Shown here in pieces: positions 12,701 through 25,060 of a stretch of 64,000 nt of DNA; position 1 is the first letter of the stretch, and each line of letters starts with the position of its first letter. The notes below the pieces were generated by a model. That model had not been told where the DNA came from. It ran no database searches and saw nothing but the letters and a program-made list of their open reading frames with translations. The translations under genes and the position numbers were made by a program. The DNA comes from Casuarius casuarius (lineage: Eukaryota; Chordata; Aves; Casuariiformes; Casuariidae): contig PTFA01000111.1 of NCBI GenBank assembly GCA_003342895.1, positions 904,199 to 968,198 on the forward strand, in the 5' to 3' direction.

Positions 12701-13272
12701 TCAGATTTTGGATTAGAAGAAAAAAAGAAAAGGGAATTCTCCTAAGTGTGAAATTACAGGTATAGTATTCTTTGAAGTGGTTTGTTTTGGTTTGTTTTAA
12801 TGGCTCTTTGTTCTTGTCTCTTTTGACTTTTGGTAACTATCACAGATTTATGTAGTCTGTNTGTTTAGCAGACTTCTCACCTTGTACTGTGATTTTTATG
12901 AAATCTTTAAAAAAAAAAATCCAGACTTGATACTTCAGTAGCTAGTCTGCACTGGGGATTTCCTACTTAGATCCTTCTTGGAGTCTCAATGTTGATTCAA
13001 GTAGCAGCACTCTTTCCTGCATCTCATATGCTTTGAGCATGTTTTCACTGCCAGGCAGGCGTGAGTTTGTTGTCAAGGCCAGAGGTACCTACTATCTATA
13101 TATTTTTTTGTGAAATTTGAGCTCTAGCGTAAGTGATGTGGCAGTCAAAAACTGGAATATGTTTGTACCATGTTTTACATTCTGGACAGACTGAGCATAG
13201 ATAACTTCAACTATACTATCATTGAGCTTCCCACCGGCAAATTTCCTAAACCTGCTTCTTCCCCATGTACAG

Positions 13273-13350
13273 ATGCTTTCTTCTTGAATGACAACTGGGC
13301 TGGGAGCAAGCAAAGTAGATGGAAGAGGCATGGGTCTTATACTGGTACAN
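13273..13350 (+). other. Candidate exon A (78 nt), unproven
   Basis: A pyrimidine-rich tract (CCTGCTTCTTCCCCATGTACAG) ends in AG at 13,271-13,272, and GTAAGT follows at 13,351. Of the three frames only the one beginning after two bases is open; it reads AFFLNDNWAGSKQSRWKRHG and a few more residues, ending one base into a codon (that base is an N). It is followed 102 bp later by candidate exon B in a compatible phase. No protein family was recognised. It could equally be a non-coding RNA exon or a chance alignment of splice motifs. Confidence 0.25.
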
Positions 13351-13452
13351 GTAAGTTAAATCCTGAGCCTGGTTATAACTTTGCATTATAAATATGGCAG
13401 GTTCTTTTAATGCACGATCGCATGTCTTTTTATTTTTTTCCCCTCTCTGCAG

Positions 13453-13488
13453 AGGTTGGTAATAGTGGTGTCCTGGCCAGACTGCAAT
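13453..13488 (+). other. Candidate micro-exon B (36 nt), unproven
   Basis: The upstream tract TTTTTATTTTTTTCCCCTCTCTGCAG is a very strong acceptor, and AAT|GTAAGTAATT is a very good donor. The 36-nt block is a multiple of three. In the phase imposed by candidate exon A (two bases completing the split codon) it reads VGNSGVLARLQ and stays open; phase 0 is also open. The intron between A and B would be 13,351-13,452 (102 nt), short but within the vertebrate range. No match to a known micro-exon was recognised. Confidence 0.28.
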
Positions 13489-16400
13489 GTAAGTAATTCT
13501 GTTCTGATTTTTATTATTTTTTAAATCATCTTATTGCAATATATTTCATCTCCAAGACTTAATTCTAACATAGCTTTTGTGTAACCCATTGTAACCCAGA
13601 AAGAATGGCATCAGTTTTGTTAGGAAATCACAGCTGTTGTTAGTAGGATGTTGAAATTTTAGTTCATCAATCTTTATTATAATCTTTGAAGTTAAAAAAG
13701 AAACTGCTGCAAAAGTGTAAAACTATGATACATTGTATTTTTCTTCTCCAAAAGAGATGTGATTATTATATTAACTTATATTAACTTATTTTCATTTATA
13801 AATTTATACTGATACTGTACACATCAATCATTAATTTGTTTCTCAATATATCTGTAACAAAAGGAGATGTCAGGAAAATATTTTTCATAAAATGAAATTT
13901 AAAGCTGAATTGTCTAAATTAATACTGTAGTTGTTCTTACATGAATATATGCAGGATTTTACTTTCTGTTGCTTACATGGAAGCCATGGATGAAAGTTAA
14001 TATACATGCTTAATGTGAACAGACCATGAAATGTAAAGTGTGCGTGTGGGGAAGCTGAATGGGAAAACACAGAACAAGATTAAGTTTCTTGTGGTGTGGC
14101 ACTGCCTTCAGCTCATGAATTTTTCTTGGGAATGTTAAGAATTTAGAAGAAATGATGATACCTAAAGGAAAAAAAATAAAGGGAATATCTTAAGTTATTA
14201 TAAATGTATAATAATTTATAATGTGTGCACTCTGGGCATGCATCAAACACTAACCAAGGACTAAAGATGGAGAAATGTAGCAGCAGTCTTCCTTGACTCT
14301 GAGTTCCAGTGGCAACCACCAGAAGGGAATATTTGATGAAATGATAAAGAAGTTACATAATTTGAGTTTTGTAATGTTTTATTAAATACGGGTAACTCAG
14401 AGTCCTGTATCTTAGGGTGTAATATTAATTATACCGTGGCAACTGAAAAAAAGAAGCAGTTTTTCTGTGGGATCAGTTGTTGCAGAAAATTACAGTGAAC
14501 AATTACTATAATGCAGATTTCTTGCAAATTCCTCACAGCAGGAAGTTAATTTCTCTTAATTTCCAGAGTGCATGATGGAATCAAGACTGTGGAGAAGGAA
14601 ATGTGCTGTACAGTTATCTCTTTCTGTTTTGGCTTTTTACTAGCAATTAGCTAGCTAGTATAGGCAGGTCTAGCATAATCCAAGCTTATTCCCCACTGTG
14701 ACTGCTCTGATTGATCATAATATCCCATTTTCTTTCTTGATGACAAATTCATTTTCTATTTGAGGCAACTATTTTGATATGAAATGAATCCTGCCTTAGA
14801 AATGTCCTTCCTGGATTTCTAGTTGAGATTTAATGTCCTCGCTGTAGACATCCGTGAAATCCATCCATTCTTCACTGCAGTTAGTTTATCCCTCTTCTGT
14901 CCTCTAAAAGTTTTCCATGATATTAATGTTTGTTTCAGCTTGTACTCAGCTTGTCTGATGCTGGGCAAGCACACATCTCCATTTCTGTTTTCACAGAGTA
15001 ATTAAACTGTCCACGGTGAAAGAGGAAATTCTACTAAACTGGCATCTTCACTATAAAGTGTCCCCATTCAGTCAAAAGAGCAGAAAAGTGCTCTCAAAAT
15101 TCTCCATGAGAAGAAAAAAAAAAGCAACCCTTCATATGCTACAATAAATCATGTTCTAGATCTTAAAAGGGCTTAGGTGTGTTTTTTGTTTGCTTTTTTA
15201 TACAAGCCATCACTATACTACCCAAAATACAAAAGAAAACGACTAGAAAGTGCTGGTATTATTCCTAGTGATTCTTCCATTTTTTCAAATTCTAGCACTG
15301 TTATTGCAGTTCATACCAGTGCCATTCGGAAACACTTAAACATTTTTTTTTTCCCCTGAAATTTAAGTTCCTAAGTTTCATTAACTACTTGGAACCTCTG
15401 AGAAGAGTTTTTGGAAGTTCTGGGTATGATGACAGAATTCTGTTCACATATGCTTTGTGGTAGTGTCACTCACATTTTGCTTTTCTAGCTCAGGATTTCT
15501 CAAGAAGATGAAAAGTAGGTGGTGAGTGGAAGTTTAGTTCCCTCCCTCTAAATCACGTAGTAATTTTTTTGGGGGGGTGTATAAAATCTACATAAAAAAG
15601 ATATATTTTATTATTATATATTTAAGATTATTTGTTTATTATTATAGGTATAGGACTATATGTTCATTTTATGACACTGTTGTTTATAATTGCTTATCTT
15701 GGTTTTCTGCCATGGTTTAATTGCTTTATTGGTTTAACATCCTAAAAGAGAATATTCCCTAGTTGCTTGACACCAAATTTGTGTTTGCATAATGTTTTAA
15801 TTTAAGTTATTGTTTAAGTACATAACGAGCTCTGCATGTTTTAAGATAAAAAATATAACAATGTGCTCATTCTGAATATTTTGCTTAAGAAAGGAGGGTA
15901 AGTACTTTGAGTTAATTTTCACAAGGTATCCAGAGTATAAGGCATACTAAAATGACCTCATTGGTCTATTTGGAAAAGACTCTATTTTCTTGAAAGTGCT
16001 GCAACCTCAAGCATGTCTCTGAACCCTTTAAAGCTCTCTTACAGAATCGTATTTATATTGTATGTTCAAAGTTATCTTTGCTGCAAAGACAATTGCAAAT
16101 GGATGAGTTGTTTTCTGTCTAAATTGAAACAGTAATTTTAGTTCCTTTTATGTATTGAAACAACTGGAGATAATCATAAATAGAAATAATGGCAGTTAAC
16201 ACACACAGCTTTGCACGGCCCAGCAAGGCCTGATCAGAAGATAAATGTTGAGGGCTGTGAAGTCTGCTCATTGCAAAAAAAGTTCAGAGCTGGTTGGCAA
16301 ACAGGGAGAAGATCTGCAGCAGAACTGACTGGGTACAGAGTATTTTGGAGAAACAGATTCAAAAGTAGGAATGAGAGAAGTGCTGACTTTTGATTAAAAA

Positions 16401-17640
16401 AAAAAAAAAAGTATTTTATCAGTTTCCCCTTTAAGAACAATCCTGAAATATGCCAAGTGTGCCTAGCCATTACGGACAAAGGAACGATCATATGCAGAGG
16501 GTAAGTTGAAAAGAATATTGATAATGGATGCTTTTTGCTTCCCACTTTGCAGTGCTAGCAGTGACAATAATAATAACAGATTTTATACATTTAGATTGTA
16601 ATCTTTTATAAGAGACTGATTCCTTATCCCTCTATATATGTAGCTTCTAGTGGAACTGAGTCGTTTTAAGCAGTAGTAAGCACCTCTGTGGAAAGAATTA
16701 TCATTATCAAGCTACAGTTGATCTAAANTGTTATGCGTGACCCTGATCCAGAATTCCTGTATATACTGCAGGCCATTAGCTTCTCCTGTATCCATGTGAA
16801 TAAGGAATCAAAGGTTCTTCCTGCATTTTCAACCTTTGATATGGGTAACAGTTTGATCTTCTCAGATATTGGCTTATTCTATTTCATGTACTGTATAGGA
16901 AAGAAAGGAAAGTATTTATAACTTTGTTTTAGAATATGTATTGTAAAACAGGCAGATTTAAAGTCTCCTGGGTATGCTTGAGGACACAGATTGAATGTTG
17001 TCTCCATGTTCTCCTCAGGGGAGCCTTAAAAACTAGGACTGTTGGCACTTTATAAGGCATTCATTTAAAGTAAAGCGCCTTTATGTGAGGCTGACCTATT
17101 GTCCACCGTATGGTATTAATAATGAACTTGTGTAGGAATACTATTTCTGGGCTTGTGAAGCTGGTTATCTCCAGCAAAAATTAGGGGAAAATATATTTTG
17201 ACAGTCTTTCAGCATAGTTTTCATGTGAGATATAGTCAGGTCAGATCCAGCAGATGATTTTTGCTGAAGGAAATCTAGTGTTTTATTTACTCTTTCTTCA
17301 AAGATTCTATATGATTTAATATAGCCTTTAGGATAAAAGAAAACTAACATGTTATATCACGGAAGCGGCAAATTATTTAAGGACTGTTTGGTAGCTTACC
17401 AAATGCTTTGTAAGAAGCTATAAATCTAATGCCAAAATAATAACAGAGATAGAATTTAGTTTTAACAGCTCTCTGCTTATGTCATGTTTCAAGGAAAAAA
17501 GAAAAAATAAATTTTGGGCCACCCCAAGACATTAGGAATAATAGTATAATACTTAATGTATGAGGCATTATTAGCAAAAGTTTTGTTAGCTCTAAATTAT
17601 AGAGTGATACAAAGGTACAGAATTTATGGGGAAAGAAAAC
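13489..17640. other. AT-rich non-coding stretch
   Basis: No gene was seen. Includes low-complexity AT tracts (13,766-13,800, with two ATATTAACTT copies, and 15,596-15,660), a G7 run near 15,571 and an A15 run near 16,396-16,410. Frames of 60-103 codons have no recognisable domains. Confidence 0.6.
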
Positions 17641-17707
17641 GAAGCTATAGAGCAAATTAGGGGGTGCAAAGAAGCACCCCCTAATTAGCGGGAAGCTATA
17701 GAGCAAA
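17641..17707. repeat. Direct duplication enclosing a perfect 13-bp inverted repeat
   Basis: GAAGCTATAGAGCAAA occurs twice, at 17,641-17,656 and 17,692-17,707. Between and overlapping the copies lies AATTAGGGGGTGC (17,655-17,667), a 6-nt loop (17,668-17,673) and the exact reverse complement GCACCCCCTAATT (17,674-17,686). The combination of direct repeat and nested hairpin is typical of replication template switching. It is not a complete known transposon: there is no coding sequence and the unit is only 51 bp. Confidence 0.92.
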
Positions 17708-18247
17708 GTGGGGATGAACTTTCACAAGAAACTGACTCGTAGTATGCAGGCTTCCCTTCAGTAGGCATCACAGATACACACTGAACAAGAAGATGAAATC
17801 AATCGATTCCCAAAGAAAGCCCTACAGACAAAAAGCATCATTTGCTCAAAAAAAGGTGTGGGGGGAAATGAAGGGGAGGAGTGAGGAGGCAAGCACTCTG
17901 CTGTTCATATCAATATCTCAAAAATAGGCTTTTATTTCTTGATTGTACCTTAAGCTGACATGGGTAAAGGAAGCAAAAATCATCAAGGCAAAGATTTCAA
18001 GAAACAGTCTACATCATTCAGCCTTCCTGTGAACAGGAACATGGACAGAATATTAAGAAGAAAAAATGCTGTCATTAATAAGCTCCAAGGAAGTGCATGC
18101 ATACAGAGTACTTTTACATTCACTCTTCTGCCATGAGGATGTAAAGGCTTAAGTTACAGTTTTAAGGACCCAAAGAAAACTGTCCATAGATGCTCAGAAA
18201 GCATGATGCGGAAGGGGGGAGGGAACAGAAGAGTTATTTTTCTTGGG

Positions 18248-18282
18248 NNNNNNNNNNNNNNNNNNNNNNNNNNNNNNNNNNN
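18248..18282. other. Assembly gap (35 N)
   Basis: Run of N following a purine-rich, G-rich stretch. Confidence 0.97.
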
Positions 18283-18812
18283 ATGCTCACGTGGATCTGT
18301 GGTGTCCCTTGCCTAACTGATATTTAAAATAATATAATTTTAAGCCTGGAAGAATAAAAAAGTAGTGAAATGGCATGAATCATGCCACAGCAAGGCAGTG
18401 AAATTGGCTATTGTGAACATACACTCAATTCTATTTACCTGACTGTGTATTTCATTTGGTTGCTCAATCTGACTCCAAATACTATGGGAAAAAAAATCAA
18501 AAAAAANGAACAAAAACAGCTTTTGGGCAGACTTCGTCTGGAGTATTGAAATTGGTAGCACCAGGTGACAGTAGAGGAGCTGCTATGTAGTGAAATGAAA
18601 ATGTGACCAAAGTTCATAGTATCATGTCCCTGAGAGGAAGCAAAAGTGGTTGCTTTGGTGCCCCCCTCCCCCCGATTTGCTACACCTAGATAAAAGATTA
18701 AATGAGTAGAGTGTTTCATACAACAAGGCCAGTCATTGCAGTTTTAACACCCCAGTCATTTGGAGAAAAATATTCTGTGACTTTTATGTGATGGGTCCTT
18801 AGAAATCCATTC

Positions 18813-18860
18813 TTTCTCACTTTCTGAAGAAATTACATTTCTCACTTTCTAAAGAAATAA
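18813..18860 (+). repeat. Two-copy 25-bp tandem duplication
   Basis: TTTCTCACTTTCTGAAGAAAT (from 18,813) and TTTCTCACTTTCTAAAGAAAT (from 18,838) differ at one base. Confidence 0.85.
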
Positions 18861-21566
18861 CTTTTGTCAAGAAACCTGAGCATTTTAGATGAGAAGGAAT
18901 AGTTTTTTTCTCCAAGAAAGCCCTTTTTATTTGACATACAATTACTTTTATGCTTGTTTGTTTATTTTACAAAATTAAAACTGAGCATAGCTATGAGATC
19001 TGTATAAGCATGGAAAATATTCTGGATTCATTGAACAGATACTAGTAATCCCTCTTTGCTTACAATATTGCTGTGTCTGGCCAGAAATATTACAGTAGAC
19101 AAGATCAATGGATAGTGTTTACGACAGACATATCTTAATACTTTTTAAAATTATAAATCATTATTGTGTTTTTGAGCAGGAGCAGAAAAATTGTGGTCTA
19201 TTATTAAAGAAAAAATCTTACAATGGTTCTTCAACATAGACATTTGTCTATGTTTTCCAGTGTTTCTAAGCATTATTCCCTGCTCTAATATGGTATATGT
19301 CATCTAATGTTCTTTGCAATCTTTTGCCTGTATGTTTAAGAGCAAATTCAGTAGCAACAGAAAAGAACCAGGCAAAGCATGGAACCTAATGCTCTAAGAG
19401 CTTTTACAAGTTGAGGAGATTTAGCAAAAACATGAGATCCCTGTAACCTGGCAGCATCTGTTATCATATTCCTGTAAGAGAATTCTCATAAGAAAGCTGA
19501 ACGAATGGTATGGTTCTCTGCTGCTACTTTAATAGCCTAAAAGCTGCTGTCCCCACATTATCACAGTTGGTGACAGGTCAGGAACTCGCCTTGTGTTTTT
19601 TATGTTTTCAACAAAAGTCTACGGCTGTTTCCAATCTGTCTTTTCCAATTTGCAGCAGGTATGTGATTTTTTTTCACCCCATGAATGTGAAGAACTTCCT
19701 CTAAATTCAGGATCTCTAAATTCATGCCATTTTGTATTTGGATCGTAGAGTTGGGAGGGAAGCAAAAGGAGGAAGCATTTGTTGTGGAAAGAAAAAGGTT
19801 TGGCCTTGAACATCAGTCTGTTTCACACCTCTCCTGAACAGTCAGTAAATGAAGAACAATAGATCTACAAAGCATTAATGGTCATTCTGGAGGCTTTGTT
19901 TCATAGCAGTCCAAGCTGAAATGAGAGGTCTTGAAGTGCAGTTATCTCAGAATGGTTATTTAGATGCATTTGTTGAGCTCTCATGTAAGAGAAATGAAAG
20001 GAGATACTATCATGGTAGTTTAATGATACCTTGTGTATCTGTTGATAAGCTGGCAGAACAGAACTCTCAGGGGAAAGTATTCTATCCTCCCTCTTCCCAC
20101 TAGAAAAAAAAAAAAGGTTTTGTGGCTGCTAAAGTTTAGACAGACATTTTGTCTTGAAAAGAGACAGGACAAGTACGTATAAAATGCTGTCTTGTATGGG
20201 CATGTTTTTAAACTTAATTTTCTNAGCCTAAGCAAGAGTAGAAAGGAAAAAAAATGTTTTGGTCGTAAATAATAATTATGTTATTCATTTCACACATATT
20301 TAGGGATAACCTTTACTTGAAACTGAGGAAGGAGTAGCATATGGTAAAAATTGTACTATGTACTATGTTGATATCCAGTTACTGTTTAAATAGCCAGGCT
20401 CCTTGTATTTTTATGTTCTTTGTGAAGAAATTAAATAATGAAATTTTTGTAGTCAGTGTTTAGCATATTTTTAAAACAAAATGTGTTTAATGCAAATTAG
20501 ATTTTACAACTCCACATAATGTGTTTTAAAGAGATTAAGATATTAAAATGGTTGGAGGATTTTAATGAGTTTGATCTGTCAGTTAAAGTTTTCTGACTTT
20601 GCCCTGTGGTATGGACCAGCTTTAGAAACTGTTTGGAAAATCCCTCCTGGATAACATTTATTCGTTTCAGGGTTTGCTCTCTAGTAGCTGTCTGTGAATA
20701 AGGAATATCACTGTAAAGTAAAACAAAGTACTTTACGATGATGATGGATGCTCTGAGATTCACACACTGCTAACTTTAGAGAGTCAAGCACTGGGTTTTA
20801 GCAAACATCTGGAGTTAAACAACACTTTTTAGTGATGTAGTACTTTAGTGATTTTCCAGATGTTTATCATCATTTCAGGACTATGAAATGAGTAGAGGAA
20901 GAGGTTTTGTAAAGCCCCACTTTGTACTTTTAGATGAGGAGGAAGTTGATGGTCTCAGTTGGGAGAAAATTAGTTCATTTTGCTAACTCTGGGGCATGTA
21001 GCAAAGACAGTCTGCTATAAGCTTAGAAGGAATATGGAAGGAAAACAGAACATGTATCAGAGGAAGCTTTTCTGTTATTTGTGTTTGAAAAATAGCTCCA
21101 CTGACATAATTGATGTTTGCAGTGTGAATTGTCTCCTAACTGACACTGATAGGAGAGGGGACATTGAACATAAGGAAACCTTCATGCCTTTTTTTATATT
21201 TCGAAGATTCATTTCATAATCCTGGGTAAGGCAAAAGAGAAAAGAGTATCTTTCTTAACACTGCAAATAGTAATTAAAATAGTGCGTTAGATATGTCATC
21301 ATTCTCTCAACATGAAGCACGCAAAAGGAACTGGTGAGCATATGAATGTAATGTCAGAAGACTAAATCTTACCAATGCAAATTACTGTCTGTGTTGAAAG
21401 ACGGAAGAATGGGTTAAGAATGCCTTCATCCGGAAAGTGTGCCACTTAGATTAAAACAAATAAATAAGGACCCCCACACACACACTCCCCAAAGCACACA
21501 AACACAAATTGACACATCTTTTATTTTGCTATGCCTGAAATTGCTGACCATGAGGCAGTGCTGTGA

Positions 21567-21713
21567 CCTCTGCTCTCAGCTGTGATCATGGCATCGAAAA
21601 GTGTCATTGTGAGAAANTGGAAAAGCACAGAAATTCCGTCAATGACTGAGTGGACACACACAATACGGGATGTGCTTATTATGGAAAAAATTGACATGCT
21701 GCTTACAAGATAA
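21567..21713 (+). pseudogene. L1/Tx1-clade LINE ORF2 C-terminal relic
   Basis: A 48-codon open stretch between stops (TGA 21,564-21,566 and TAA 21,711-21,713). It contains, in order, an alanine/serine-lysine-isoleucine/valine segment, WKSTEIPSMTEW (about 21,615-21,650) and VLIMEKIDML (about 21,672-21,701). This order, Ala-Lys-x-x-Ile-(x)n-Trp-Lys-x4-Pro-Ser-x-x-x-Trp and then Met-Glu-Lys-Ile/Leu, is the usual C-terminal ending of ORF2 proteins in L1 and Tx1-like LINEs of vertebrates. The reading frame has survived without indels over this piece, but nothing recognisable remains upstream. L1/Tx1 elements are rare, old relics in birds, where CR1 dominates. The assignment is by motif pattern and is less certain than the CR1 calls. 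Confidence 0.5.
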
Positions 21714-23929
21714 ATGTAACAACAAGGTTGCCACCTGGTACCCTGCTTTTTTAGTTTTGTCTGGTTTTATTTTATTTTTGCCAAACTTGTAGGTATTGCA
21801 TACCTTCTAGTTGCCAAACTTTGAGTAGTTTTAAAGATTGGACTGAGTATGCATAAACTAACAGATACAAAGAAGCTAGCTACATGAAAAATACCTCTGT
21901 TGGGAAGCAGAATTTTGTGCAGTATTAAGACAATGGTTTGCAGGCTAAGCTGGGGCTGTCAAGTGTTCATGTTTGTTTATTATTGAATAACATGCTGTAA
22001 CAACAGCTTAATTTACAAAGAATAACCTATCAGGGAAAGTCAGTGGTGGTAGTGCTATTCCCTAATAACATGTACACAAAGAGTTTATTTACAAGATTAA
22101 GACAATATATGTTTTTGAATAAAAGTATTTCAGGAAAAAGGGTTGGAGATATTCTTGCTTAGAATCACCTAAGAAAATCCAAGGTTTTGTTAGCACATTA
22201 TGCTAATATTTATGTTTTAAGTATATTATACAACTGCAGTATTTTTAGGTGTTACATGATATCCAATTCCTGTCATCATTCATGTCCTGAATGTTTTTCC
22301 TCAATAAAATAATAAATATATTTGTGATAGTGGTCTTTAAGGATGATTTTACAAGGCAGATGTTAAGTTTTCCAGACAGTGTTGGAAAGTATGCTTTTCT
22401 GAGGAATGAGAGAGTTCAGACCTCAACCGTAACAAAACACTTAAAGCACTCTAATCCCTATTAGAAGTAGTTTTCACTGCATGTCTACCTCTTATGGTCT
22501 GACACTACTTTGTTCTGTAACCTTGTCAGAAGTGTAAGCTGGCTTTCATTTGTAGTACATCCGAGCTGTATAAATACAGTAAAAATAGGTACATCTCAGA
22601 AGAGCTAGATGAGTTTACACATCACTCACTGGAGAAACTCTTGTTTTGAAACTTAAATGAGCGCTTAAGTAGCATTGCCAAGACTGTGTAGACTGGAATG
22701 CTCTGGTCACATATAATGAAGGAGAATGAAATATTGAGGTTTGTAGCCTACTTTTTAGTGACTGAGTCCTTAAAAAAAAGGTATGGATACCATGAATAGT
22801 GTATGTACATCTGCATTATTTGATAGAACTGTTTTGCATGGAATTACTTAGAGATTAAGACACCACACCATGTACATGTGATGGATATGGGTCATCAGTT
22901 ACATTTGCAAGTCATCACAGTACAGGCGTGGCTCAGATATGTATAAAATGGCTTTGATTAACACAACATTGTGCCTATAGTTACTTTGCTCAGTTTCTAG
23001 ATGAAAGATGAGTTGGACAAGATTTGCCATTATTTCATTATGGTTATCAGTATGAGAGAAATAGGAATACTTACCAAGGGGACAATCTAGTCTGAGTAAG
23101 TGTATTGTAACATATACTATGGATTTGGATTCACACTCTTCTGCTCTGTAATTCCTTTACATACCAGCTTTGTATTCATATTCAGTTTACTTCTATTGCC
23201 TACCATCCTACACATATGGAAGGGTCATGAAATTCTTTTGGTGGAGAAAATAGTTCAATTTGTCAAATTTCTGAGAGGACATTATTTGGGTAACTCCAAG
23301 GAATTTTCTGATCTTGTTAACTCCGATCTTGCAGAAATATTATTCCATCTAAAGAGAGAAAAAGTTCTGACTGACTTGTCTTGACTGGTATTTTATTTCC
23401 AGATGGTTTCATTCAAGGGAATATGATTACTTAGAAATACTTTCGGAGTAAAATATTACTCAGTAGAGATTATAGCATGGGAATTTGGTCTGTGATTTTA
23501 ATATGTCTCCCTTTTGATAGGGAGGGGGAAGATATCAAAATGGAAAATCTTACCACATCAGCCTCTTTTCCATGGAAAATATTTTCTACAGNTATTAATG
23601 TCTAAATGCTGAATCCCCCCAAAATTCATTTTTCCTACCCAAACTCTTCAGCATTTGAGTGGGATATGATGCTACTTGTCATACTCTGTTGTATAATATT
23701 ACTTACTACACTCTTAAATGCTACATAGTCTGCCTTCAGGGCTATATGTCACTTATGTGAAATGTTATGTAAGGTGTTTCCAGGAGCAGTGAAATAAAAA
23801 AGTGCTAGAAAAAAGCAAAAAGCTAGTTTGTTCCTCTTTTTTATTATCATGCACTATATATATTTTTAGTCAGAGTTTTTAGTCCTAGAGAGCTATTGCT
23901 TCCATAGAGAAGCAGTGGAGACTTAAGCA
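21714..23929. other. Non-coding stretch
   Basis: No gene, RNA gene or clear repeat was seen. Complex AT-rich sequence; 23,100-23,384 is an open frame of 94 codons with no recognisable features. Confidence 0.55.
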
Positions 23930-24022
23930 CGCACTGGGAAAACCAAGTGCTAGTCTTGCCGTGTTATCACTCGCTTGCTCCGTGACCTGAAGAACCCCTG
24001 TTCTGTGCTTCTAATCCTCTGA
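23930..24022 (-). repeat. MIR-like SINE relic, reverse orientation
   Basis: On the plus strand the sequence reads GTGCTAGTCTTGCCGTGTTATCACTCGCTTGC then CGTGACCTGAAGAACCCCTGTTCTGTGCTTC. This parallels the reverse complement of the MIR core (ctggctctgccactcacttgctgtgtgacctt... cctctctgtgcctc). Divergence is high, consistent with an amniote-age insertion. Confidence 0.65.
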
Positions 24023-24483
24023 CTGAAAACCCTTTAGCAGCTGTCATATCTGGCCTCTTTCACACGTGCACTTACACGGTGCAAAGTACAATACTTCCGT
24101 CTTGGTTGTATGTTTTGGATATAAACATATTTATAAAAATAAAGTTTAAAAAAATCTTTGAGTCCACCAGCAAGAACTGATCGTAGTGTAAAATTGAAGT
24201 CTACCTGCAAACCAAATTAAACTTTACTGTGAATTTCCATCAGAAGATAAAGTGATCACTTAAACGATAGATTTGCAATCAATCTGGAGCAAACTAGTGA
24301 GATGGCTAGATGGTAGCTTATTCAAGTTGTCAAATGACTAGAAATCAACATTTTTCTGAGAAATACAGCTGGACATGCAGGATTGTAAGGAACAGTTTTA
24401 TCCATCTTTTTTTGGTATTTCCCTTTAAATGACATCAGTTTTGAAGTATGATAGAAATTTCAGGGCTGACATCACTTACAAAT

Positions 24484-24501
24484 CCCCCCCCCCCCCCCCC
24501 C
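24484..24501 (+). repeat. Poly-C homopolymer (C18)
   Basis: Eighteen consecutive C, then GCCCC. A G-quadruplex-forming or slippage-prone tract on the opposite strand; the length may be mis-assembled. Confidence 0.9.
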
Positions 24502-24559
24502 GCCCCAGTTTCATATGCAAATCTGGGTAGGTAAATACTGCCCTGCATGTCAGCCCAAG

Positions 24560-25060
24560 TGGAGGCTTGCTTTTTGTAGCTCTGATTTGCTGTCAATGCA
24601 AGTTTCTGGAGAGACTTGCACGGAAACTCCCCCAAATTGCGAAGAGGTTATTCCCACTACTGAGCAAAGAAATTCTGATATTAAAGTTTCTGGACTCCTG
24701 ACCTTGACACTTGCATTTGTGTTGTGAATGCAAACATTTTGTTGGGCATTTATGGGTGTCTCATTTTATGGGTGTGTCGGATGATTAACTAGTTGCTCTC
24801 ATTAACAAACAAACTAGGAAGCTTCTAAATAGGAAAGTACAGGCATCTAGCGTTGGATAGGTCACCAGCATCCTTATAAATGTGCAACTGCAATTCTCAA
24901 CCTTTTCAAACTCTGATTAGTCATCTAATTGTGCGTCCAAATTTAGTTGATGCATTTTGCATGCATAATTAATTGATTTTCCTGAAGATCTCTCCTAATT
25001 TTTAATTACTGCTGAAGCTAGCGTTAAATATGGAGTGAGCCAGTCTGCACACCAATTTCC
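24560..25060. promoter_or_regulatory. Candidate conserved non-coding/enhancer-like block
   Basis: The sequence is complex, without simple repeats. It carries clustered homeodomain-type cores: GATTAG near 24,915, TCTAATTG near 24,925, ATGCATAATTAATTGATTTT at 24,961-24,980 and TTTTTAATTACT near 25,000. Such clustering is typical of deeply conserved developmental enhancers. Conservation cannot be tested from a single sequence, so this is an inference from composition only. Confidence 0.25.

Larger units (their letters stand above)
6401..13272. other. Non-coding stretch, minor repeats only
   Basis: No gene was recognised. The longest frame (10,371-10,760, 129 codons, interrupted by one N) has no recognisable domain. 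About 8,470-8,540 contains a 'CTGTAAATCAGGAGCATTTG' block that recalls another very old amniote interspersed repeat, but is too weak to name. Small repeats include a triple ATGCACT(AA) at 9,707-9,733 and short inverted repeats at 9,203-9,223 and 10,676-10,703. Confidence 0.5.
17708..21566. other. Non-coding stretch with an assembly gap and small repeats
   Basis: No gene was seen. A 35-base N gap lies at 18,248-18,282, after a G-rich segment. A 25-bp period duplication (TTTCTCACTTTCT-A/G-AAGAAAT) lies at 18,813-18,860. A C-rich run sits at about 18,661-18,673, and an A12 run near 20,104-20,115. Short CA repeats occur at 21,474-21,486. Confidence 0.6.
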
